NCBI GenBank assembly: GCA_947175335.1
Contig: CAMWMF010000001.1
Coordinates: forward strand, 62,001 to 126,000
From: an uncultured Clostridia bacterium
GTDB lineage: Bacteria > Bacillota > Clostridia > Christensenellales > Pumilibacteraceae
Reading direction: 5' to 3'
Length of the DNA: 64,000 nucleotides
The position numbers were made by a program, and so were the translations under genes. The notes under the pieces are model-generated. The model was not told where the DNA came from. It made no database searches and saw only the letters and a list, made by a program, of their open reading frames with translations. Shown piece after piece: positions 26,135-36,069 of the stretch (positions are counted from its first letter, which is position 1; the number at the start of each line of letters is the position of its first letter).

Positions 26135-27072
26135 TGAATATGAAAAATCAACAAGTTATGAACAATCAAGACATATTGGATTTGAAGGCGCAGAAAAAGG
26201 CGAACAAAATAAAAAATCCCAAAACAGACATTGTGTACTTTGTTATTTGCGGACTTATTTTGTTCCTGCTTGCCGTAATCATCATTTACCCGTTGTACTA
26301 CATAATTATAGCGTCCATTTCCGATCCCGACGCCGTAATGACGGGCGAGGTGTGGCTGTACCCCATTAAGTTGACCTTTTCGGGTTACGGTCAGCTGTTT
26401 AAAAACAGCGATATTTGGCGCAGCTACGGCAACACTATTTTATATACCGTTTTGGGCACTGTGTTCAACGTTGTGCTTACTATCCCCGCCGGGTGGGCGC
26501 TGTCCAGGGAATATCTGCCCTTCCGCAAGCTGATAATGGTATTGCTTATAATAACCATGTTCTTCGGCGGCGGGCTTGTTCCGTATATCATACTTTGCCG
26601 TTCGCTCGGGCTTTACCAAAACCCGCTCATCCTTATTATCGGCGGCGGCGTAAGCGTGTACAACGTATTCATGTGCAAATCGTTCTTTACGAGCAACGTG
26701 CCCAAAGAGGTTTTGGAGGCTGCCGAAATCGACGGCGCGGGCGAAATACGCACCTTCTTCGACTTGGTACTTCCGCTTGCAAAATCGATAATAAGCGTTA
26801 TGGTGCTGTTCTACGCGGTAGGGCATTGGAACAACTACATAGACGCGTACATCTTTAACATCGACCAAGAATTCTATCCGCTGCAAACCGTGCTTAACGA
26901 GCTGTTGTCCGTAACCAAGGGCGGCGAGGGCGACGTGGTTTTGGAGCAAATGCGCGCGGCTACTCAAATCAAGTTCACGTCCATTATCGTGGCTACGGTG
27001 CCTATCCTTATCCTGTACCCCATGATAGAAAAGCATTTCGGGCAAGGCGTTTTGGTCGGCTCGTTCAAATAA
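26134..27072 (+). CDS. sugar ABC transporter permease, LplC-like
   Basis: 312 residues from an ATG at 26134 that overlaps the TGA of the first permease; a GTG two codons earlier is less likely. Six membrane helices are expected, the first at IVYFVICGLILFLLAVIII. The EAA loop is EAAEIDGAGEIRTFFDLVLP. It forms the heterodimeric channel with the preceding permease. Confidence 0.93.
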   Translation: MNMKNQQVMNNQDILDLKAQKKANKIKNPKTDIVYFVICGLILFLLAVIIIYPLYYIIIASISDPDAVMTGEVWLYPIKLTFSGYGQLFKNSDIWRSYGNTILYTVLGTVFNVVLTIPAGWALSREYLPFRKLIMVLLIITMFFGGGLVPYIILCRSLGLYQNPLILIIGGGVSVYNVFMCKSFFTSNVPKEVLEAAEIDGAGEIRTFFDLVLPLAKSIISVMVLFYAVGHWNNYIDAYIFNIDQEFYPLQTVLNELLSVTKGGEGDVVLEQMRAATQIKFTSIIVATVPILILYPMIEKHFGQGVLVGSFK

Positions 27073-27126
27073 AACAAACCTGATAAAATTTATTCCTCAA
27101 AAAAATTTTTCGGAGGCATCCATATT

Positions 27127-28743
27127 ATGAAAAAGAAGATTTTAGCATTACTTATGGCCGCTACGTGCGCGTTGCCGACACTCGGCTTGATGACTGGCTG
27201 CGGCGGCAACAAATCCAAACACCAGTTTACCATTCTTGCCGTTAAGGAAAGCACGGTGCAAAACTACAACGACATGCCCGTATTCAAAAAGCTTAACGAG
27301 GAAACAGGCAAGGACGTGTATTGGACGTTTAACACTTCGTCGCAGTACAGCCAAAATAACGACCCCGTCAATACGGAGGGCATTGACGCTATTTACCATG
27401 CGGGATTCTCCAACAAGAATTTGTACGCATACGGCAAGCGCAATAGGATTGTTGCGATAGACAATTATCTCGACAGCATGCCCAACTTCAAAAAGATTTT
27501 GGACGACCGTCCCGACATTCACGAGGCGTTAAAGTCGCCCGACGGCCACATTTATTCGTTGCCGCGTATCGAGGAGATGGGGCTTTATCAATATCCCAAC
27601 ATTTTGTTTATCAACAAAACGTGGATAGAAAAGCTTATGACCAACGACGAGTTGGCGCTGCCGTCCGGCGCAAAGCTGACCAAAGAGGATTTGAAAGACG
27701 GATTGGATTTGAAACGTTCCGACTTTAAGGACATTCTTCAAAAGTTCAATACTACGGATATGGACGGCGACGGCGCCGTCGGCGCTTCGGGCGGAAAAGA
27801 GGTTCCGTTACAGTTTGTCAGCAACAACTGGCAGGGCAATATATCCGACTTGATTGCCTCCTTCGGTCTTCCCGAAAATATCGAACACAAAACAATTGTC
27901 AACGGACAGGTAACGTTTACCGTCGAGGACCAAAAGTGGTACGACGCACTTGTGGAGTTGAAGGATTGGTATGGCAAAACGTTGATACGCGCCACCGCAT
28001 TTACGCAAGACCAAGACCAATTCCTCGCTTACGGCCAGGACGGACGCTACGGCGCCTTCTACTGGTGGGAGAAGGAAACGGTAGTCAACAAGGATTTGCG
28101 CGACGATTACATTATAGTCAAGCCGCTTGCCGACGACAACGGCAACCGCTACGTCGGCGTCAGCAACAAGCTGGAAGTGGAAAAAGCGGAATGCGTGGTT
28201 TTGAGCAAGTGCAGGGACGTAAAAGGACTTTTGTCGTACTTTGACAAGTTCTACGAACCCGACTATTCGGCGCAGCTCAACTACGGCTCTATCGAATCGG
28301 GCGCATTCCTTGCCGAAAAGCAGGACGGAATGCTTATTCCCAACGACGATCACGGCGAGCAGAGCGCGGACGACTTCCGTATGAAAAACGCGCCGTACGG
28401 CCTTGTATATCTTACCGACGCCGTTTGGGGCAAGACGGTAAAAATGGAATCGCGCGCCGAGCTCAGACAACAGCGTTTGGCGGCGTATGTAAAGCCGTAC
28501 TCCTACGAGGGTGCGACCAACATTCCCAATCTTAATTACAGCGAAAAGGAATTGAACGACTTGTACACGTACGAGTCTTCGCTCGGCAACAATATCAACA
28601 GCTTTATGGTATCAGTCATAAGGGGAAGCGCCACGCAAACGTACGAGGAATTCCTTGACAAGAATAAGTCTTCCATAAACACGGTCAAATCCATCAACCA
28701 AGCGGCTTACGACAGGTATTTGACGGCGTTGGGCAAAAAATAA
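27127..28743 (+). CDS. extracellular sugar-binding lipoprotein of the ABC transporter
   Basis: 538 residues with a lipoprotein signal ending in LMTGC (Cys25). The length and segments such as GHIYSLPRIEEMG, FINKTWIEKL and DMDGDGAVGASGGKE (calcium-like Asp-rich loop) fit the large LplA-type solute-binding proteins that serve LplB/LplC permeases. It should capture the oligosaccharide outside the cell. GGAGG stands upstream of the ATG. Ligand identity, probably a fructo-oligosaccharide, is inferred from the operon. Confidence 0.9.
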   Translation: MKKKILALLMAATCALPTLGLMTGCGGNKSKHQFTILAVKESTVQNYNDMPVFKKLNEETGKDVYWTFNTSSQYSQNNDPVNTEGIDAIYHAGFSNKNLYAYGKRNRIVAIDNYLDSMPNFKKILDDRPDIHEALKSPDGHIYSLPRIEEMGLYQYPNILFINKTWIEKLMTNDELALPSGAKLTKEDLKDGLDLKRSDFKDILQKFNTTDMDGDGAVGASGGKEVPLQFVSNNWQGNISDLIASFGLPENIEHKTIVNGQVTFTVEDQKWYDALVELKDWYGKTLIRATAFTQDQDQFLAYGQDGRYGAFYWWEKETVVNKDLRDDYIIVKPLADDNGNRYVGVSNKLEVEKAECVVLSKCRDVKGLLSYFDKFYEPDYSAQLNYGSIESGAFLAEKQDGMLIPNDDHGEQSADDFRMKNAPYGLVYLTDAVWGKTVKMESRAELRQQRLAAYVKPYSYEGATNIPNLNYSEKELNDLYTYESSLGNNINSFMVSVIRGSATQTYEEFLDKNKSSINTVKSINQAAYDRYLTALGKK

Positions 28744-28770
28744 CGGATAAGCGACGGAAGCGGGAAGTAT

Positions 28771-29448
28771 ATGCATGGATTACAGCTTATAGGTGAATAC
28801 GCACTGGAAATTTTTGTGGTATCGCTTTTACTTGCCCTTTCCGCGTTGCTTGTAATACCGCTTATACCTATGTTGGTAGGCGTTGCCGGTTTTTTCAAAA
28901 ACAAAATGGGCGTGCGCCGATTTAAGGACATTTTTACAACAATCGGCTCCAACTTCGGCATAATAGCATTGTACACGATATTCGAGCTGATAATATTATT
29001 GTTCTCTGTCCTTAACCTGTACTTTTTTAACACCCATCCCGCCAACATCAATTACTTTGTAATGGTAATTTGCTATATTGCTTTGGTCGTAGGTATTGTG
29101 TACTTGGTAACAGGCCCGACAATCATAGTAAACATGCAAGTGGGGGTACGCCAGTTTTTGTACAATGGGCTTGTGCTTATGTCGGGCGGAATCTTGCGCA
29201 GCCTTGCGGCAATCGCCGTAGCCGGCGGCGTGGTTGCGATAATAATCTTGTATCCGTACGTTTTGCCGCTGACGCTGTACGCAGTTCCGTTTGTAATATC
29301 CAAGCTGCTTACCGAAAACTTTTACACGTTAAAAGCGCGGGCATTAAAGACGAGCGTGTACCGGCTTAAACACGAAGGCGACAAAGATAACTACCTAAAC
29401 GAATATGGAGAGGTCAATCATGAAGACGAAAATCAAAAAGACGCATAA
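28771..29448 (+). CDS. YesL-like (DUF624-type) membrane protein
   Basis: 225 residues with about five hydrophobic segments (for example FVVSLLLALSALLVIPLIPM and LAAIAVAGGVVAIIILYPYV) and a charged cytoplasmic tail. Size, topology and location after LplA/B/C genes match the YesL/DUF624 group, whose role in sugar uptake is not known. The 3' end overlaps the next gene by 29 bases. Confidence 0.6.
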   Translation: MHGLQLIGEYALEIFVVSLLLALSALLVIPLIPMLVGVAGFFKNKMGVRRFKDIFTTIGSNFGIIALYTIFELIILLFSVLNLYFFNTHPANINYFVMVICYIALVVGIVYLVTGPTIIVNMQVGVRQFLYNGLVLMSGGILRSLAAIAVAGGVVAIIILYPYVLPLTLYAVPFVISKLLTENFYTLKARALKTSVYRLKHEGDKDNYLNEYGEVNHEDENQKDA

Positions 29449-31546
29449 GCTTATCGCGGCGGTTCTTGCGATCGGCGCGCTTTCCACGGCAATGTTTGTC
29501 GGTTGCGCCGACGCGGCGGAAAACGAAAAGCCGGTTATCGAGGGTGCGGGCGACTTTGACTGCATCATCAACGAGCCTATCGATTTGCTTAGCAAGGTGG
29601 TCGCGTACGATAAAGAGGACGGCGACATCACGCCCAAAATGACAATAAGCATTTCGCCCGAGGTTCAAGTTACCGACGGCATTGCAATCTTTCCCGAGCA
29701 AACCGAGTACGAAATAACGTATTCCGTAACCGACAGCAACGGCAACACGGCATCGGCTACGTCGTACGTAACTACGTATGACCGGCTTGTTTACGAAAAC
29801 TTTAAGCTTGTGGAATTGGACGGCTTTTCGGTCGACGTCGGCGGCAGCGCTAAGCTCGAAACGCAAAGCGTAGTAGGCAACGGCGACCAAGGTAAGTTCT
29901 TGTTCAAGGTGACGGGCGCGCAAAACGACGGCGACGCCGTGCTGTCCCGCACATATTCGCTTACGACGGGCGCCGAATATCAATTCACATACATGCTCAA
30001 TTCCAAAACGGCGGGCAGCATAAAGTCGCGTATAGGTCAGACGGAGCAGACGCACGAAGTTACCGCCGACGCCGATTCGACGGTCAGCTTTACGTACGCA
30101 GTGCCGCAGGACGAAAACAAAGCCAAAGCGGACGTAAAAGTAGAGCTGCTTTTGGGCGGGCTCGGCGACGATATAGACGTATCGTTTGTCAAAGCCGTTG
30201 CCGAGCATGAGGAAGACGTTACGCACGCGATCAACTTTATCGGCAAAAAAGATATTGCGCTCAACAGCGGCAGCGTTATCGGTCGTTTCGACACCGCCGG
30301 CGGCAGAGACAATTTGAAAGGCACCGCAAAAGCGAGCGACGACCAAAAGTCGGTTACGCTCGAAATCACCGGCAAGTGCAACGATATGTGGGCGGGCGGT
30401 ATGTTCGTTAAGACCGGCATGCCGTTAAAAGCCAATGTAAATTACACGTTGTCCTTTGATACCACTGCGGAAAATGATGACGAGTTTGCCGTCATGCTGC
30501 AAAACAAACAGTGGGACGAAACAAAGTACAAAGAAGAATGGTTCAACAAAGGAACCGCGGCGGCAAATTCCAGACACGCGAACGTTTCGTTCACACCCAC
30601 AGCCGATAATCCCGACGGATTGTGGCTGTACGTGCAGTCGGGCAATGCCGTCAATAAGATTACGCTCAGCAACCTTTCGCTTTACGAAAGCGTGTACGAC
30701 CGTTTCGACAACGGCGTGGAAGGCACGGCAACCGTGCAAAACGCGTCGGCTATACTCGATGTTACCAAGGCGAGCGAAACCGATATATGGGCGGGCGGCA
30801 TGTTCATCGATACGAGTGTGCGCGTACAGGCAGGCAAGGAATACAAGGTCGCCTTTGACGTAGACGCGCAAACGGACGGCGACTTCGAAGTTATATTGCA
30901 GAATAAGCAATGGGACGAAGCGAAGTATCTTACCGAACAGTTTAACAAAGGCAAGACCGACAATTCGGGACATAAAGAGCTTACGTTTACTCCTACTTCG
31001 ACAAATGCGGCGGGACTGTGGCTGTACGTACAATCGGGCAAGGCAGTAAATACCATTGCTATTTCCAATCTTACCGTAACCGCCAACGAAAAAATAACCG
31101 AACAATTCCGTACCGCTAATTTGTTCACAATGAACAGAGAGAACGGAACGGATAAGGACAAAACGGTATGGAAGGACGGCAATCTCATATTCACTGTGCA
31201 AAAATTCAGTGAGAAAGACAATGCCGACATAATAAAGAGCCCCGAATTCTACGTGGGCACGGGCGCGTTCGGCGATTACTATATTTCATTTAAGGCAAAG
31301 GCAAGCGCGCCGGTCAAGGTCGTCCTTGTAGGGCCTAATGCGGGCGGCTGGGATCCCAACCTTGTATGGGCGGAGATGACGTTATCCGAAACCGAAACGT
31401 TGTACACCATAAAGAGCAACGCCTTGTCCGATCCTACGAATCATCGCTTCGAATGGCAGTTCGGCTTTGCCGTAAACGGACAGTACGAAAATGTTACTAT
31501 CGAAATCAGCGAAGTCAAGATTTGCGAAAAAAGCATAATCGACTAA
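29420..31546 (+). CDS. surface lipoprotein with tandem carbohydrate-binding-type domains
   Basis: 708 residues from the ATG at 29420 (GGAGAGG upstream), with lipobox FVGC (Cys29). After the signal comes an Ig-like domain (about 45-130: DGDITPKMTISI...YSVTDSNGNTAS). Then follow jellyroll-like modules; two are internal repeats sharing D(M/I)WAGGMF, LQNKQWDE and GLWLYVQSG(N/K)AVN at about residues 315-425 and 450-560. A last module has GGWDPNLVWAEMTL. No catalytic motif is seen. The role is probably to bind the polysaccharide at the cell surface and feed the lipoprotein hydrolase and binding protein of the same operon. Confidence 0.7.
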   Translation: MKTKIKKTHKLIAAVLAIGALSTAMFVGCADAAENEKPVIEGAGDFDCIINEPIDLLSKVVAYDKEDGDITPKMTISISPEVQVTDGIAIFPEQTEYEITYSVTDSNGNTASATSYVTTYDRLVYENFKLVELDGFSVDVGGSAKLETQSVVGNGDQGKFLFKVTGAQNDGDAVLSRTYSLTTGAEYQFTYMLNSKTAGSIKSRIGQTEQTHEVTADADSTVSFTYAVPQDENKAKADVKVELLLGGLGDDIDVSFVKAVAEHEEDVTHAINFIGKKDIALNSGSVIGRFDTAGGRDNLKGTAKASDDQKSVTLEITGKCNDMWAGGMFVKTGMPLKANVNYTLSFDTTAENDDEFAVMLQNKQWDETKYKEEWFNKGTAAANSRHANVSFTPTADNPDGLWLYVQSGNAVNKITLSNLSLYESVYDRFDNGVEGTATVQNASAILDVTKASETDIWAGGMFIDTSVRVQAGKEYKVAFDVDAQTDGDFEVILQNKQWDEAKYLTEQFNKGKTDNSGHKELTFTPTSTNAAGLWLYVQSGKAVNTIAISNLTVTANEKITEQFRTANLFTMNRENGTDKDKTVWKDGNLIFTVQKFSEKDNADIIKSPEFYVGTGAFGDYYISFKAKASAPVKVVLVGPNAGGWDPNLVWAEMTLSETETLYTIKSNALSDPTNHRFEWQFGFAVNGQYENVTIEISEVKICEKSIID

Positions 31547-31588
31547 ACAATAATCCAACTAAAAATAATCCATAGGAGAATAAATAAA

Positions 31589-33178
31589 ATGAATAAGGCT
31601 ATTAAAAAGAGAATTGCGACTGTTACGGCTTGCTTGGCAAGCGCAGTTATGTGCTTCGGCGCGCTCACGGCGTGCGGCGGCGGTGACGACGGCAGCACCA
31701 CCACAACGCCCCCCGAAGCTCCTCAGCACATTACCGCAGTGGCTGCCAAATGCACGACAGCCGGCAATATCGAGTACTGGACAAAGGGCGGCAAGTATTA
31801 CAGCGACGCCGATTGCAAGACCGAAATCACGCAGGCGGCAACCGTTCTCGCCGCGCTCAACCACGACTTTGAAAACGCTCCGTACGTAAACACCGATCCC
31901 ACTCAGCATTGGCAGGTGTGCAAGCGCACGGACTGCGACGAAACAACTACAAAAGAAGCCCATGCCACTTCCGGCACTTGCGTTTGCGGCAAGGTAATAC
32001 AGAGTGCAGCGACAACGTATGACGTGGAAATCGCTAACGTAACAAACGGCACGGTTACGGCAGACAAAACAAAAGCCGCGGAAGGCGAAACGGTAACGCT
32101 TACCGTAACGCCCGCCGAGGGATACATACTTGCCACGCTTGTTTATAACGACGGCGAGGACCACGACATAAAGGATACCAAAACGTTCACCATGCCGAAT
32201 AAGAAGGTAACCGTAACGGCGACCTTCGAGTTGGAGCAACAGACCCCGACGTTCGACCCGACTGCATTCGAGCTTCAAAAGGAAAACGATACGCTCGGCG
32301 CGGTAATGACCCCGACCGAAAACTCGGTCAAGGTTTCTGCAAGCGCCCCCGACGGTACCGATTGGCACATCAAGCTCGTCGGCAATATGGACGCAGTAAC
32401 CATCGGACATTTTTACGAGGTAACGTACGCTATCAACTACAAGGTAATGTCCGACGGCGAGGAAGTCGAGAACCCCGATTCGGGCGAGGTGTGGTTCGAA
32501 ACAACTGGCGTAGATGGTTACGATTATTACGAAAAACGCAACGTTGACTTGGTAAAAGGCGATAATACCGTTAAATTTACTTTCCGCGCAAACAAAACAG
32601 AAGCCGCACCCACCGCAGTATTGCAACTCGGCAAATTGCCCGCGGGCTTCGAGGTAGAGGTTACCGCCTTAACAATCGAGGAAAAGGCAAACGTCGGCAA
32701 CGATATTATCGGCTGGTCCGCAAGCAAACATGATACGGTGTCTGATGAGACTGCTACGATTTCCAAACACGACAACGCCGACGGCACATTTGTCGTAACG
32801 ATAACCGGCGAAGTCAGTGGGGACGATGCTTGGAAACTCAAGCTTGAAAAGGATGTAAATCTTATAGACGGACACGAATACGAACTTAAATTGATTTATA
32901 CCGTTTCCGGCGGTGGTGAAGGAAATACCGAGCATGAAGTATACGGTGGTAAAGCTACATACGAGACATATACCGATGGCGCGGTGTATTACAACAGTGA
33001 GTTTGATAGCGGTAAGCTTAATACAAAGACGATTAAGTTTACTGCAGCCGCCGACTATCAAGGTGGTAGCTGCTTCAAGCTCGGTCAATGGACTGATTCC
33101 GCAAATCCCTTAACCTTCACCGTATTTTACATGGAGCTTACCGACTTAACTATCCAAAATTCACAATCAAACAATTAA
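31589..33178 (+). CDS. surface lipoprotein with beta-repeat and glycan-binding-like domains
   Basis: 529 residues with lipobox LTAC (Cys29). After a Cys/His-rich segment (HWQVCKRTDC...CVCGKV, about 105-135) comes a bacterial beta-repeat (IANVTNGTVTADKTKAAEGE...TFTMPNKKVTVTATFE). Two jellyroll-like modules follow, starting at AFELQKENDTLG and GWSASKHDTVSD, each with a repeated 'DxWxxKL' core (TDWHIKLVG, DAWKLKLEK) and G-H-x-Y/F-E strand. It is probably another polysaccharide-capture protein. The same beta-repeat type occurs inside the ATPase of this operon. Confidence 0.65.
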   Translation: MNKAIKKRIATVTACLASAVMCFGALTACGGGDDGSTTTTPPEAPQHITAVAAKCTTAGNIEYWTKGGKYYSDADCKTEITQAATVLAALNHDFENAPYVNTDPTQHWQVCKRTDCDETTTKEAHATSGTCVCGKVIQSAATTYDVEIANVTNGTVTADKTKAAEGETVTLTVTPAEGYILATLVYNDGEDHDIKDTKTFTMPNKKVTVTATFELEQQTPTFDPTAFELQKENDTLGAVMTPTENSVKVSASAPDGTDWHIKLVGNMDAVTIGHFYEVTYAINYKVMSDGEEVENPDSGEVWFETTGVDGYDYYEKRNVDLVKGDNTVKFTFRANKTEAAPTAVLQLGKLPAGFEVEVTALTIEEKANVGNDIIGWSASKHDTVSDETATISKHDNADGTFVVTITGEVSGDDAWKLKLEKDVNLIDGHEYELKLIYTVSGGGEGNTEHEVYGGKATYETYTDGAVYYNSEFDSGKLNTKTIKFTAAADYQGGSCFKLGQWTDSANPLTFTVFYMELTDLTIQNSQSNN

Positions 33179-33205
33179 CACAGCATTTAAAAACGGTTTA
33201 CGGCA

Positions 33206-34576
33206 ATGGCATACAGCATTAAAATGGCAGACGATTATATTGCCGCCAACATGGATACGGTAAACGGACAGTTCCGTCCCAAGTATCACATGACGGCGCC
33301 CATCGGTTGGATGAACGACCCCAACGGATTGGTGTTCTATCGCGGCGTATATCATTTGTTTTACCAATACAATCCGTACGGCGAGGAGCCGGGGGCTATG
33401 CATTGGGGACACTTTACGTCCACTGACTTAATTGCGTATGCCCATGCCGGAGTCGCGCTTGCGCCCAACGAAAAGGACGAAACGGGTTGCTTTTCGGGCG
33501 GGTGCATTGCGGCGGGCGGCGCGTTAAATATTCTGTACACAAGGCACTACGAAATTTCCGATATCAAAAAGGAAAAGGTGTGCTTGGTGCGCAGTACGGA
33601 CGGACAAACGTTTGCAAAAAAACATCATTCCGTATTCAACAACGAAACGCTGCCCGAAAACATAAGCCGTACCGATTTCCGCGATCCATTCCCCATAATG
33701 GCCAACGACAAGTTTTATGCGTTGGTCGGCGGCAAGGACAAGGAAACGGACAAGGGCGTAATAGTCGTGCTCAGCGGCAATTCGCTGGAAAAGCTAAGCT
33801 ACGACTTTACGATAGGCCCGTTTGACGCGCTCGGCGATATGGCGGAATGCCCGTGCTACTGCAAGGTGGACGGAAAGGACGTTATCATCGTTTCGGGCTG
33901 TCACGTGGCGGAGCAGGGCAACGATTACAAAAACACGCACACCAGCGTGTTCATAGTGGGCGAGGTCGATTTTGCAAACCGCCGCGTAAAGGTGGACTAC
34001 ATAAAGGAAATCGACAAGGGCGACTGCTATTACGCTCCGCAGGTAATAAATAATGCGGAAAAGCCCATTATAGTAGGGTGGCAGGAAATGTGGAACAAAC
34101 CGTACCCCACCCGCGACAAAGGTCACGGCTGGGTCGGATCGTTCACTATTCCGCGCGAGCTAAGCCTGTGCGACGGCGATATACTGCAAACGCCGATAGC
34201 CGCTTTGGACAAGTACGCTACGCCCGTAACGGGCGGGACGGCTGTTCCCAAGTGCGCCGACGTGACCGCCACCTTCGAGGGCGTGGGATCGTTGATTTTG
34301 CAGGGCGGCAACGGTCAAGTGGTTATAGGCAACGACGGCGGCGTGTATCTCGATACAATCAATGCCAACAACGGCAACGGTTGTATTCGCCGCACCAATT
34401 CGGTTTATCATAAGTGCGCCGTACGCATTTTGTTGGACGAGTCTTGTATAGAGGTATTTGTTGATAACGGCAAGGAGGCTATAAGCAGTCGAATGTATAT
34501 AGACGGCGATTTCAGCCTGATAGTCGAAGGAAACGTTAAAGATATCACTATAAAACAAATAGGAGTATCAAAATGA
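33206..34576 (+). CDS. GH32 beta-fructofuranosidase (cytoplasmic)
   Basis: 456 residues without a signal peptide. The three GH32 catalytic motifs are intact: WMNDPNG with nucleophile Asp38, FRDP with Asp160, and AECPCY with acid/base Glu214. The C-terminal beta-sandwich ends in LLDESCIEVFVDNGKEAISS. It hydrolyses imported sucrose or fructo-oligosaccharides to fructose and glucose units. There is no PTS gene here, so the substrate should be unphosphorylated. The start at 33206 has a weak ribosome binding site; an internal ATG at 33224 is possible. Its stop overlaps the start of the next gene. Confidence 0.94.
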   Translation: MAYSIKMADDYIAANMDTVNGQFRPKYHMTAPIGWMNDPNGLVFYRGVYHLFYQYNPYGEEPGAMHWGHFTSTDLIAYAHAGVALAPNEKDETGCFSGGCIAAGGALNILYTRHYEISDIKKEKVCLVRSTDGQTFAKKHHSVFNNETLPENISRTDFRDPFPIMANDKFYALVGGKDKETDKGVIVVLSGNSLEKLSYDFTIGPFDALGDMAECPCYCKVDGKDVIIVSGCHVAEQGNDYKNTHTSVFIVGEVDFANRRVKVDYIKEIDKGDCYYAPQVINNAEKPIIVGWQEMWNKPYPTRDKGHGWVGSFTIPRELSLCDGDILQTPIAALDKYATPVTGGTAVPKCADVTATFEGVGSLILQGGNGQVVIGNDGGVYLDTINANNGNGCIRRTNSVYHKCAVRILLDESCIEVFVDNGKEAISSRMYIDGDFSLIVEGNVKDITIKQIGVSK

Positions 34577-36069
34577 AAAAAGTCAAATCGATATTACTTG
34601 CATCCGCGCTGTTGCTTTGCGCTCCGCTCGCGGCTTGCGGCGGCAACGCGCCCACAAGCACTAAGGGCACTGTTCAGCAGGGCGACAAAACAATATTCCC
34701 GTACTCGACAAGCGAGGGCGTGTATATGGGCGACGTTATGCCGTTCTACGACGACGGCGTAATGAACATATATCACTTGCAGGACCGCACCGGTTCGCTG
34801 TATATGTTCTACCATCCGTTTTCGCGGCTTACCACAACGGACTACGTAAGCTACAAGGACGAGGGTATTGCAATCAACTTTACGGAAGATATCGACTCGC
34901 CCGACGCGTCGCTCGGTACAGGTTCGTTCATCAAGGGTGCGGACGGCAAATATCATTGCTTTTATACCGGACATCCCGCCAACGCGGTGGAAGTGATCCG
35001 TCATGCCGTCAGCTCCGACAATCAGAAAACGTGGGTCAAGGACGAGAGTTTTAATATTCGCGGTACAAGCAACGACTTCCGCGACCCGTACGTGTATTAC
35101 GATTCGACCGACGAATGTTACTACATGTTGGTCACTACGCGCAAGGGCGACAAGGGCGTTATTCAGCAGTACAAGGCGGATTCGCTTGACGCCGCTTCCG
35201 ACGGCTGGACTGATAACGGCACGTTCTTCGAAAACGACGAGGGCACGTACAATATGGAATGCCCGTCGTATATAGAGTGGAACGGCTTCCGCTACCTCGC
35301 GTACAGCGAGCAGGGCGACAACCGCGTTACACATTACAGATATCAAACCGCCGACAGCGACGAGTGGAAAAAGTTCAATCGCGACACCATAGACAGCACC
35401 GGTTTCTATGCCGGCAGACTGGAAAAAGCGGGCGACAAGCTGTACGCATTCGCTTGGTGCGCGCGGCTGGACGGAGGCGATACCGGCGCGTTCGACTGGG
35501 GCGGCAATCTTGTTGCGCACGAAATCAAGCAAGAACCCGACGGCAGCCTTCGCGCGGTTATGATAGAAAACGTTAAAAACACGTTCGGCAATTCCGTAAC
35601 CTACAATCGCGTAAACGGAGAGAACGTATCCGACTTCAAATTCGACGGCGCAGGTTTCAAGGCATACGGAGTTGAAAAGCTCAGCACCAACGTTACGAGA
35701 ATGCATTTTACCGTAACGCTCGACTCGCTCGACGGTGACTTCGGCTTGACGTTCGGCGTAAACGGAGATTACGACAACAGGCTTGGCAAAAACATGCTTT
35801 CGTTTATCGGGCAAAAGGGCAGGATAAGCTGCTATAACGGAGTTAAAAATATTTTGCGCTACGGCGACGAGTTTACCGGAATAAACTATGCGCTCGAAAC
35901 GGGTCGCGCATACGACGCGGATATCGTCATCGACGGCGAAATACTTTCCCTTTACTTCGATAACAAGATTGCGTTTACGACGCGGTTTGTGGGAATGCAA
36001 AACAAAAACTTCGCATTCTACTCCAACGGCGCCAAGGTGCAAATCGCGGGGATAAAATTCTATGAGTAA
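34573..36069 (+). CDS. surface lipoprotein of GH32 type (exo-fructosidase-like)
   Basis: 498 residues with lipobox LAAC (Cys22), starting in an ATGA overlap. The five-bladed propeller motifs are present in a modified form: GDVMPFYDDGVMNIYH in place of WMNDPNG, DFRDPYVYYD with the transition-state Asp, and NMECPSYIEW with acid/base Glu. The C-terminal half is a beta-sandwich. It should trim fructans outside the cell to units that the transporter accepts, while the cytoplasmic GH32 completes the breakdown. Exact linkage (inulin or levan) cannot be read. Confidence 0.85.
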   Translation: MKKVKSILLASALLLCAPLAACGGNAPTSTKGTVQQGDKTIFPYSTSEGVYMGDVMPFYDDGVMNIYHLQDRTGSLYMFYHPFSRLTTTDYVSYKDEGIAINFTEDIDSPDASLGTGSFIKGADGKYHCFYTGHPANAVEVIRHAVSSDNQKTWVKDESFNIRGTSNDFRDPYVYYDSTDECYYMLVTTRKGDKGVIQQYKADSLDAASDGWTDNGTFFENDEGTYNMECPSYIEWNGFRYLAYSEQGDNRVTHYRYQTADSDEWKKFNRDTIDSTGFYAGRLEKAGDKLYAFAWCARLDGGDTGAFDWGGNLVAHEIKQEPDGSLRAVMIENVKNTFGNSVTYNRVNGENVSDFKFDGAGFKAYGVEKLSTNVTRMHFTVTLDSLDGDFGLTFGVNGDYDNRLGKNMLSFIGQKGRISCYNGVKNILRYGDEFTGINYALETGRAYDADIVIDGEILSLYFDNKIAFTTRFVGMQNKNFAFYSNGAKVQIAGIKFYE

